DNA from: Callorhinus ursinus
Taxonomy: Eukaryota > Chordata > Mammalia > Carnivora > Otariidae
Assembly (NCBI RefSeq): GCF_003265705.1
Contig: NW_020312775.1
Span: 8,404,075-8,468,074 of the forward strand
Direction: 5' to 3'
Length of the DNA stretch: 64,000 nt
Below are positions 35,336 through 45,579 of this stretch, one piece after another. Under the pieces are notes generated by a model, which saw only the letters and a list, made by a program, of their open reading frames with translations, did not search any database and was not told the origin of the DNA. The translations under genes were made by a program, and so were the position numbers. Within the stretch, counting starts at the first letter, position 1. Every line of letters begins with the position of its first letter.

Positions 35336-35970
35336 AAAAAATAAAAATAGAGCTACCCTATGACTCATGAATTGCACTCCTGGGTATTTACCCCAAAGAC
35401 ACATATTTCATGAAAAGAAGGGCCATATGCACCCCAATGTCCATAGCAGCAAAGTCCGCAATAGCCAAACTGTGGAAAGAGCTGTGATGCCTTTCAACAG
35501 ATGATTGGATAAAGAAGATGTGGTCCACATATACAATGGAATATTACTCAACCATCAAAAAGGATGAATACCCAACTTTTACATCACATTGATGGGACTG
35601 GAGGAAATTATGTTAAGTGAAATAAGTCAAGCAGAGAAAGAGAATTATCATGCTGTTTTACTTTTTTTGTGGAACATAAGGAATAGCATGGAAGACATTA
35701 GGAGAAGGAAGGGAAAAATGAAAGGGGGGAAATTGGAGGGAAAGGTGAACTATGACAGACTATGGACTCTGAGAAACAAACTGAGGGTTTTGGGGGTAGT
35801 GGGGGGATGGCTTAGCCCGGTGATGGGCATTAAGGAGGGCACATACTGCATGGAGTACTTGGTTTTATATGAAAACAATGAATAGTGAACCAATACATCA
35901 AAAACTAATGATGTATTGTATTGTGACTGACATAAATAATATAACAAAATTAAAAATAAAAATAAATAAA
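35336..35970 (+). mobile_element. Extra 5'-truncated L1 3' end (+) on the tail of copy 2
   Basis: Directly after the A-rich end of copy 2, sequence restarts at the ORF2 C-terminal region ('aaaaatagagctaccctatg', as at 34731) and runs again through the 3'UTR to an A-rich end near 35970. It differs from 34731-35335 at many positions, so it is not a recent exact duplication. Copy 2 and this tail share one outer TSD. Confidence 0.85.
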
Positions 35971-37653
35971 AAATAAAGAAGAATTACTATCTATTCTTTT
36001 GCAACTGTTTCAAAAAATAAAAAAGGATGGAAAATTTGCAAACTCATTCTATGAGGCCAAAATTACCTTGATTCCCAAACCAGATAAAGACCACACTAAA
36101 AAGGAGAATTAGAGACCAATATCCCTGATGACATGGATGCAAAAATTCTAAAGAAGATACCAGCTAGTCAAATCCAGTAGCACAGTAAAAGGATTATTCA
36201 TCAAACCAAGTGGGATTTTTCTCAGGTCGCAGGGGTGGTTCAACATCTGCAAACCAATCAATGTGATACACTACATTAATGAAAAAAAAAGGATAAGTAC
36301 CATATGATCATCTCAAAAGATTCAGAAAAAGCATTTGACAAAATACAGCATCCTTACTTGATAAACCCTCAATAAATTAAAGATATAAGGAACATGCCTC
36401 AACATCAGAAAGGCCATATATAAAAGACCCACAGCAAATATCATCCTCAATGGGGATAAACGATGAGCTTTTTCCCTATCAGGAACATGACAGGGATAAC
36501 AATTTTCACCACTGTTGTTCAATGTAGTACTGGAAATCCTAGTCTTGGCAATAAGACAACAAAAAGAAATATAAGGCATCCAAATTGGCAAAGAAGTCAA
36601 ATTTTCACTCTTTGCAGATGACTTGATGCTCTGTATAGAACACTCAAAAGAGTCCACCAAAATATTGCTAGAACTGATACAGGAATTCAGCAATGTCATA
36701 GAATATAAAATCAACACACAGAATTCTGTTACATTTCTATACACCAACAACAAAACAGCAGAAAGAGAAATCACTGAATCGATCCCATTTATAATTGCAT
36801 CAAAACCCATAAGATATCTAGGAATAATCCTAATAACCAATGAGGTAAAAGATCCATACTCTGAGAACTATAGAACACTTATGAAAGAAACTGAAGAAGA
36901 CAGAAAGAAATGGAAGAATACTCTGCGCTCATGGATTGGAAGAAAAAATACTGTTTAAATGTCTATACTACCCAAAGCTATCTACACATTTAATACAATC
37001 CCTTTCAAAACACCACCAGCATTTTTCACAGAGCTGGAACAAACAGTCCTAAAATTTGCATGGAACCAGAAAAGACCCAGAATAGCCAAAGTAACATGGA
37101 AAAAACCAAAGCTGGAGGCATCACAATTCCAGACTTCAAACTATATTACAAAGCTGTAAGAGAGTATGGTCTTGGCACAAAAACAGACACATAGATCAAT
37201 GGAACAGAATACAGAACCCAGAAATTGACCCTCAACTCTATGGTCAACTAATTTTTGACAAATAGGAAAGAATATCCAATGGAAAAGAGACTGTCTCTTC
37301 AACAAATGGTGTTGGGAAAATTGAACAGCCACCTGAAGAAGAATGGAACTGGACCACTTGCTTACACCATAGATCTAAATGTGAGACAGGAATCCATCGA
37401 AGTCCTAGAGCAGAACACAGACAGCAAACTCTGACCTCGGCCACAGCAAATTCTTGCTAGACGTGTCTCCAGAGGCAAGGGAAACAAAAGCAAAAATAAA
37501 CTATTGAGACCTCATCAGGATAAAAAGTTTTGCACAGCAAAGGAAACAATCAACAAAACTAAAAAGCAACCTACTGAATGGGAGAAGATATTTGCAAAGG
37601 ATATATTGGCTGTAGGGCTGGTATCCAAAATCTATAAGGAACTTAAGCTCAAC

Positions 37654-37654
37654 A

Positions 37655-37699
<45 letters not shown>
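37654..37699 (+). repeat. (CA)n microsatellite inside L1
   Basis: Pure CA dinucleotide run of about 22 units within the ORF2 3' region of the older L1, after 'aagctcaacagac'. Confidence 0.95.
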
Positions 37700-37702
<3 letters not shown>

Positions 37703-37742
37703 CAGTCAAGCAATGGGTAGAATACATGAACAGATATTTCTT

Positions 37743-38470
37743 TTTTTTAATTTTTTATTGTTATGTTAATCACCATATATTACATAATTTGTTTTGGTGT
37801 AGTGTTCCATGATTCATTGTTTGTTCATAACACCCAGTGCTCCATGCAGAATGTGCCCTCTTTAATACCCATCACCAGGCTAACCCATCCCCCTACCCTC
37901 CTCCCCTCTAGAAACTTCAGTTTGTTTTTCAGAGTCCATCATCTCTCCTGGTTCGTCTCCCCCTCTGACTTGCTCCCCTTCATTCTTCCTCTCCTGCTAT
38001 TTTCTTCTTTTTCTTTTTTTTTCTTAAAATATGTTGCGTTATTTGTTTCAGAAGTACAGATATGTGATTCAACAGTCTTACACAATTCACAGCGCTCACC
38101 GTAGCACATATCTTCCCCAATGTCTATCACCCAGCCACCCCATCCCTCCCACCCCCAACCACTCCAGTAACACTCAGTTTGTTTCCTGAGATTAAGAATT
38201 CCTCATATCAGTGAGGTCATATGATACATGTCTTTCTCTGATTGACTTATTTCACTCAGCATAACACCCTCCAGTTCCACCCACGTCGTTGCAAATGGCA
38301 AGATCTCATTCCTTTTGATGGCTGCATAATATTCCATTGTGTATATATACCACATCTTTTTTATCCATTCATCTGTCGATGGACATCTTGGCTCTTTCCA
38401 CAGTTTGGCTATTGTGGACATTGCTGCTATAAACATTGGGGTGCACGTACCCCTTTGGGTCCCTACATTT
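37743..38470 (-). mobile_element. 5'-truncated L1 3' end, minus strand
   Basis: Inserted in the older plus L1 with a perfect 17-bp TSD atgaacagatatttctt at 37726-37742 and 38471-38487. Contains the 3' terminus, the 3'UTR and the ORF2 C-terminus (38203-38499: YIYTMEYYAAIKRNEILPFA). Confidence 0.95.
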
Positions 38471-39325
38471 ATGAACAGATATTTCTTAAAAGAAGACATT
38501 AGAAATGACTAACAGACACATGAAAAAATGCTCAACATCACCTGGCATCAGGGAAATACAAATCAAAATCACAATGAGATACCATCTCATACCAATCAGA
38601 ACGGCTAAAATGAACAACTCAAATGTTGGTGAAGATGTGGAGAAAAGGAAACCTTCTTATACTGTTGGTGGGAATGCAAGCTGGTACAGCCACTCTGGAA
38701 AACAGTATGGAGGTTCCTTAAAATGTTAAAAATTAGAACTGCCCTATGACCCAGCAATTGCACTACGAGGTATTTTTCCAAAGGATACAAACATAGTGAT
38801 TCGAAGGGGCACATGCACCCTAATGCAGCAATGTCCACAATAGTCAAACTATGGAAAGAGTCCAGATGCCCATCAATGGATGAATGGATAAAGAAGAGTG
38901 GTATTTATATACAATTGAATATTACTCAGCCATCAAAAAGAATTAAATCTTTCCATTGGCTACCATGTAGATGGAACTAGAGTGCATCATGCTAAGTTAA
39001 ATAAGTCTGTCAGAGTAAGACAAATACAATATGATTTCACTCATATGTGGAATTTAAGAAACAAAACTGATGAGCATAGGAGAAGGGAAGGAAAAATAAA
39101 ATAGGTCAAAATTAGAGAGGGAGAGAAACCATGAGAGACTCTTGACTATAGAGCATAAACTGATGGTTGTTGGACAGAAGGGGGTTGGGGGATGGGATAA
39201 TTGTGTGACTGGCATTAAAGAGGGTACTTGGGCATTATATCCAATGGATGAGTCACTAAATTCTACCCTGAAATTAATAATACACTATAAATTAACTAAC
39301 TTGAATTTAAATAAAACAAAATAAC

Positions 39326-40099
39326 ACATAAATATATACACATAAATGCCAACATATCTGTATTTATTATATATTAACCCATTTTAATCCCACTATATTG
39401 GAATAACTTAAAAATCAAATTAAAAAAAATTTCCTCTAAACACACAATTAGGTATATTAATTTCTAGACTTTGATGTGTCTATCTTTCAATGATCACACT
39501 TAAAAGTCAATTTTACATTTCTCCTTGTTTCTACAAATCGTGTGACTTTTGAAATAAATGTGTGCATAGCTCCATAGATATTTAAAATTTATATATGTAA
39601 AGTTGAATTGTAGTTCCATGTGGAACTTTGTTGTTAAATGTTAAAAGTATCATATAATGATAATTATAAATCGTCAAATTATTTGTTTCTATGTAAAATG
39701 AAACAATTATGTTTTTTCTGTAGTATTACATAAAGTCTTTGTCTTTATGAATTCAAACAAATTTGCCAGGTAGACAAAAGTTCCCCATGTTTAAATTCTA
39801 TTTTACATCCAGATGTTTTGGTACATTTTCAAAGCCGCCATACTTATCTGGAAGAGAACCCTGTACCTTCTCTTGAATAACTGTATTTGTGTGAAAAAAT
39901 ATTATGCATTCTGAACAGTATAAATAATATATACAGTTTTCTGCAAAATGCACCCAATATAAAGTTTTGAATGGTGTGATCAAAAGAATAAAATCAATAA
40001 TGAAATATAATCTCTAATTAAGGAACTCATAAGTTAATTTTCCAGAGTCCATGCAATTTTGGTTTTCTGTGTTTTTTTTCCCCCACTTTAAATAGGGGA
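39326..40099. other. Intronic sequence, nothing recognised
   Basis: AT-rich single-copy intron. No exon-like frame. Confidence 0.45.
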
Positions 40100-40262
40100 C
40101 TAGTGTCGCCTGGTTAACTCAGTAGAGTAAGCATCCAACCCTTGGTTTTGGCTGTCATGGTCTCAGAGTTGTGGGACCAGCCCCACGTTGAGCTCTGTGC
40201 TCAGCGTGGATTCTGCTGGAGATTATCTCCCTCTCCCTTTGCTCCTTCCCCTGTTCGTGTGC

Positions 40263-40293
<31 letters not shown>

Positions 40294-40336
40294 TTTTCTC
40301 TCTCTTTAAAATAAATAATACCTTTAAAAAATAAAT
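40100..40336 (+). mobile_element. SINEC (+), older subtype with long CT tract
   Basis: Diverged head ('cgcctggttaactcag'), 'gctctgtgctcagcgtgg', then an expanded CT repeat of about 40 bases and an A-rich end. Confidence 0.88.
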
Positions 40337-41043
40337 ATGACACTAGGTCTGTGTTTACATACCTAAAGAGCTGGTCAGATTTTATTTTTAAATTCTTAAT
40401 TACTTCAAGGTTGTGACACTGAACAGCTATTTGTGCTTCAATTACTGGAAATACTTTTGTGTAAGGTGTCAGCGTTTCGAATTGATATGTAATAAAACAA
40501 GTAAATACGTTTTAAAGTTCATTTTATGGACTGTGAAAAATGATATTTTTCACCAGAGTTGCATATTCATTTACTTCTGACTACCATGAAATAGAGTAAA
40601 AGTAGTATTACATAAATATTTTTCTAATAGTGTATCTAATGAAAGCATTGTTTTGTCTCATGTTTTTCAAGTATTAAGACAAAAAAGTGGAAGTCCTTCT
40701 TATTAACTGTATGTCAAAAGAATAGCATTTCTATGAAGTATGTAAACAAATAATTAATACATTTAATACTCCAGAACAGGGGGAAAAGTGCAAATGTCTC
40801 TAGAATGTCCATTGAAATACTTTTTCACTATTACATCATTTTGAGTACCTGAAACCTAATGCAATGTGATTTTATTTTCCTTGACAAAAAAATTTTACTC
40901 CTACATGAATAGTATCTGTATATGTGGATAATCCAATATACTTAATCACTTAAAAAGGAGAGTTTAAAGCAATTTGGATTGAGATTAGCTTGAATAGGAA
41001 AAGAGTAAAAGTTGATTATAATTCCTAGCAATGATTAAATAAA
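40337..41043. other. Intronic sequence, nothing recognised
   Basis: AT-rich intron without recognised repeats or exon signals. Confidence 0.45.
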
Positions 41044-41054
41044 TTGGTTGTTCT

Positions 41055-41251
41055 TTTTTTTAAGATTTTTTATTTATTTGACAGAAAGAGAAGACAGTGA
41101 GAGAGGGAACACAAGCAGGTGGAGTGGGAGAGGAAGAAGTAGGCTTCCTGCTGAGCAGGGAGCCCAATGTGGGACTTGATTCCAGGACCCTGGGATCATG
41201 ACCTGAGCCGAAGGCAGACACTTAAAACTGAGCCACCCAGGCACCCCTAAC
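41055..41251 (-). mobile_element. SINEC, minus strand
   Basis: Reverse SINEC with 'cctgctgagcagggagccca' and 'actgagccacccagg'. TSD ttggttgttct at 41044-41054 and 41252-41262. Confidence 0.95.
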
Positions 41252-41277
41252 TTGGTTGTTCTAAGGGAACTTTTGGC

Positions 41278-41325
41278 AGAAATTTAGATGGAAAAAAAAA
41301 AAAGAAGAAGAAGAAATTTAGATGG
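41278..41325. repeat. Poly(A)/GAA tract inside a 14-bp direct repeat
   Basis: The 14-mer agaaatttagatgg occurs at 41278-41291 and 41312-41325. Only A-rich sequence (12 A then GAA units, 41292-41311) lies between. It looks like a retrotransposition scar with a tail and no body. Confidence 0.85.
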
Positions 41326-41344
41326 CATTCTTTTTAATTTTAAA

Positions 41345-41497
41345 GGGTTGTGACCTCAGGGCTTATGAGATCAAGCCCTGCATTGGGCTCCACTCTCAGC
41401 ATGGAGTCGGCTTCAGACTCTCTCTCCCTCTCTCTCTGTTCCTCTTCCCTGTGCTCTCTCTCTATTTAAAATAAATAAATCTTTAAAAAAATTTTTT
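41345..41497 (+). mobile_element. 5'-truncated SINEC (+)
   Basis: Starts in the middle of the element ('gggttgtgacctcaggg') and runs through 'gctccactctcagcatggag', a CT-rich stretch and an AATAAA-containing A tail. Confidence 0.88.
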
Positions 41498-42020
41498 TTC
41501 ATCAAACTTGGTATTTTCAGTGAGTGGAGGTTAGTCTTGTGGTGGTAATATATAGTGTGCCTCTGTATTACACTATTAACTAATCAAACCACTATTACAT
41601 CAATTTGTCCAATAATTCATCTATAGAAATAAATAATATATGTAATAAATCAGTGAATTACCACTATATGTAAAAAAATCCTGCATGTATAATTTATAAA
41701 ATAAAAAGAAGAAAATAATTTTGTAATTTTAAAGTGGACTTCCAAAAGTTATAGAAACTTTAACAAAATTACTAAGTTATAAAGAAAAACTTACTAATAT
41801 AGCTTCAAATAAAAACAATTAAATAATTCTTCACATAAATACATCTACAATTTTCTTTATTTTTTTACAATGAAGGTATATTGCATGTGCAATAAAAATA
41901 AAAGTTTATGACTAACCTAGAATTTTATGTCTATTTCAAATACCACATAAAACCCCAGAAATAATGTAGGAACAAACATAATACATGAAGAAATAATTGC
42001 TCAATAGTTCTCTTTAAAAA
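41498..42020. other. Intronic sequence, nothing recognised
   Basis: AT-rich intron, no supported feature. Confidence 0.45.
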
Positions 42021-42140
42021 GGCACGTTCTGCATGGAGGAGCACTGGGTGTTATATGCAAACAATGAATCATGGAACACTACATCAAAAACTAATGATGT
42101 AATGTATGGTGATTAACATAACATAATAAAAAATAAAAAA
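42021..42140 (+). mobile_element. Very short L1 3' end (+)
   Basis: About 120 bases matching the L1 3'UTR end only: 'gcactgggtgttatatgcaa', 'caatgaatcatggaacacta', 'gtgattaacataacataata', then an A-rich tail. Confidence 0.9.
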
Positions 42141-42540
42141 ATAGTAATTATACACAACACACAAAACTTTATGTTATCACAGCAGCTTTGAATATGCTAA
42201 ATACTTAAATCTATATAATATTTAAAGTAGACAAAAACTAAGCTACAAAAAAAATCTAAAACAACTTGTCTATTACATAAGAGCACATATAGGAAGCATT
42301 TACAGTGTGTGGATTAATTTCATGTAAGGTTTCTTAAGATCTGCTTTTCCTATGTCATTTCTTTTGAGATCAGGCTTCATATCATGCCTATGTAGATACA
42401 AAATTACACCATGTAATTGAACAGTGATGAGTGCAGGCAATAAAATAACAAAATGAGGCAGTATTATTTTGTGTTGAAACAAATATATTAGTAAATATTG
42501 TACAAAATAGTGGTTGCTGGTTGACTGACTCTAAATTCAA
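42141..42540. other. Intronic sequence, nothing recognised
   Basis: AT-rich intron. The 60-codon minus frame at 42300-42482 has no recognisable domain. Confidence 0.45.
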
Positions 42541-42736
42541 TTTTTTTAAAGATTTTATTTATTTATTTGACAGAGAGAGAGATAATGAGAACAGGAACAC
42601 AAGCAGGGGGAGTGGGAGAGGGAGAAGCAGGCTTCCCGTGGAGCAGGGAGCCTGATGCGGGGCTCGATCCCAGGACCCTGGGATCATGACCTGAGCCGAA
42701 GACAGATGATTAACAACTGAACCCCCCAGGTGCCCC
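42541..42736 (-). mobile_element. SINEC, minus strand (young type)
   Basis: Reverse SINEC with 'gcttcccgtggagcagggag', 'tgcggggctcgatcccagga' and an altered head ('actgaaccccccaggtg'). Confidence 0.93.
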
Positions 42737-43930
42737 CAAACAGATATATTTCTAATGAATATTCTATCATTTTTCAGAACATCTGAGCCAAAATAATTAT
42801 AGAAAATATTTGATTCCCTGTTGAAAACATGAAATTTCTGCTAAATCTTCTTATATATTACAGCCTACTACAACCATTTCATTTCTTTACTTTCATTTTC
42901 TATTTAGGTGAATAATGAGCTAAATGTAAATATCATCCCAAAGTCTCCTTTTGAAAATGTATTTTATACTTTGTTTAAAATCAATTGGAACAGTTTTGCC
43001 CTCTGCTAACAATAATATTTTATTTCATTGTCACAATTTCCTTAAGGAACAATGAATTTTTGTTGTGTTGGTTGACACTTTTCCCCATTTTGTGTGATGT
43101 CTCTTTAAAAAGAACACACCTACTATATTGAAAGTTTTAAATACATATATTCTTCTTCAGTTCTCACTTATCTTAGTGTTCTGCAACATCAGTAAATATA
43201 AGATGCCTCTCCTGGCATTAATCAGAAATTGAAGAATATATAGAAAGATTAAAGAATATTGCAAATGTAGCACAAAATATAAGAATCAAATTATTTCTAA
43301 TATTATATTAATTTGCCTAATTTCATCAATTCATGTCCAGCAGATATTTAGTAATTTAGTAATGTGAACCAATGACAGAAAATATATAATTTATCTATTT
43401 TTTTAAGATGTGAAAAAATAAAATAAGTCATCTGAAAATTGATTGTAGGATGGTCCTTTTAGCTAATAAAAACCTAGTGATAACCAAGAACTTATTCTAA
43501 TTAACATTCACTTTTCATATTTTGCCTATCTCATGAAGTTACTTGTCCTGTGTTTAGGAAAAGATCTCTTAGCTAAATAAAAGAAAATGTCATTGTGGAA
43601 AAAGTTAATTTATTTGACTTTTTAAGAATTACAAAATATCAAAAAATACAAATGAAAAGAGGAAGATATTTGGAAAATATTTCAATATTTTCTTCATTTA
43701 TGCCTTGCTTACTGTACATTTATATTCTCAAGTCTAATAAACCTAACCCATAAAACATCTCATGCCTTCAAAAACTGTTGAAACCAGAATTTACTCTTTT
43801 AACAAACTTCATGAGCCAATCTAACACAAATGATAATCTGCTAATGTAATTCACAAACCACCCCCCCCTTTGTATACATTTTTAAGTGAGCCACAAATTT
43901 AGTCCAGGGGAAAGTGTTATTAAGATACAC

Positions 43931-43967
<37 letters not shown>

Positions 43968-45579
43968 ACACACAAAAGATAGACAACACACAGAAATTGT
44001 TGTTCATAAAAAATAATTTCCTGTTGAGAAATGTTTATAATAAGTAAAATAATAGCAGTAAAATTAGAAAATGATAGCACCTTTATAAATGATTACATAT
44101 AAACAAAAACAAACCTTGAGGAGATGTTAGGCATCTCACACCTTGTACCTTGTAAACTCATTCAAAGCATAACAGAACTCTGTATACAAAGAATAGGGTT
44201 CTATTCTACTGTCTGCAATAGCATAATTATGGACTTATTGTAACAAAAATGCACCCACAACTGGAGTGATATCTTACTTTCACTGTGTGATTAAGAATGG
44301 ATAATGTTATTGTATAATTTAAATATGCATATTCTTGAATGACTTTGATTCTTAAAACCATTTCCTAAATTATGGTAAATTATTATCTTCATTGTTATTT
44401 TGAATTCTGATAGATTTCTTTAGTATTTCTAATTTTGGTGAGAAGATACCCAGTTTGACTTCAACATTACAACCATTTTATTAAGCCTGAATGGGTTTTC
44501 AAAAGACTTTATTCACTGAAACTGAGATGAAGATCTTTTTTAAACATAACACAGACAAAACAATAAAATCAACATGTGACATAATTTCAAAAGATGTAGA
44601 TAAATTCTATTTCTTGACTTTATTAAAGAAGTAACCATACTTAAATCATTTAATTTACTTATGAATTTCTAGATAAATTTGTAATCATTTCTCCACAGAA
44701 TACAGAGAGAAATCACTGTATAAGCTCTTGTTTTCATAAGTTTATTGGGTTTTAAATTATTATACATACATTTCTTGGGTCTTAATATGCCCATACTTTC
44801 CTTCAGGCCCATTAAAGAAAGCAAACATATTTCCTTATCCAAAAGTCATTATCTTTTAAGAATGTCTCCTGGAGGGCTTTCAATACCTTACACAAATATG
44901 CAAATACTTAAATGGATGTCCAAAATAGAGATCTCATATATATTTCATGTTTTGGCTTGAATATAAGAATGAACAGCATGTCTTTATTTTTCTAATCCTA
45001 TTCTTGTTACATTGTATAAATAAAGATTTTATGAAACAGAATAAAGGTGGGTTCCTAATCTAAAAATAACATTCTCTTTTCATTGTGGCAGTTTGGGAGC
45101 ATATGGGTAAGGAGGATATATTGATGCTATTTTATTTTCCTGAGCAGACACAGTTTTTCCCAAGTGAAGCTGGGATTCTCAACTCCATTAAACACCAAGA
45201 CCTTCTTACCAGATTCTAAAAAGCTTTACTGTGATGTATCTAGCCCTGACTGTTTTGATCCTCATGCACATAATGATACTGAAGACAGAGCCAGGACCTT
45301 TATTCTAAGGTCTTTCAAGTATATTCTCTAGCAAGTTGTGTCATACTTCCATCTGCAGACAACACTTCCCCTGTTATAGTCATCATTCAGCACCAAATTT
45401 TCCTACCATCAAGAGTAATTTTACCATGATTTTCTACCAAACTTAAAATGAAACCATATATTTATTTTGATACTTCTGCAGAATATAATCATTTTGATTG
45501 TTGGAGTCAATACAATAGATTCTATAAAGTTCTACTTCAGCTGAAAATAATTTAAAAAAATAAAATAAAGTTAAAAAGA
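42737..45579. other. Intron immediately downstream of the PCDH11X exon
   Basis: About 2.8 kb of AT-rich single-copy sequence apart from a CA repeat. In the first several hundred bases after the donor I see no further coding frame. The next PCDH11X exon is outside the window, in line with the very long introns of this gene. Confidence 0.55.
43926..43974 (+). repeat. (CA)n microsatellite, intronic
   Basis: About 48 bases of CA dinucleotides with one TA interruption, followed by 'aaaagatagacaacacacag'. A C8 run lies nearby at 43861-43868. Confidence 0.95.

Larger units (their letters stand above)
26550..39325 (+). mobile_element. Older full-length L1 (+) carrying nested L1 insertions
   Basis: The host element consists of three blocks, 26550-29402, 35971-37742 and 38471-39325, which join in order: 5' end ('gttaagatgggggagaag'), short 5'UTR, ORF1 region (about 26980-27800), ORF2 (about 27940-38990) and 3' end ('ttgaatttaaataaaac'). 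The gaps are a young L1 plus extra tail (29403-35970) and a minus L1 end (37743-38470). ORF2 is frame-broken but retains 'LTIVNIYVPNLGAEKY' and a cagatgactt (ADDL) RT box near 36615. Confidence 0.85.

Noticed and set aside
37501..37713. Frame with a poly-Val/Cys run
   Set aside because: Translation of the (CA)n repeat inside L1, not a protein.
43841..44080. 79-codon minus frame with a CVCV run
   Set aside because: Translation of the intronic CA repeat.
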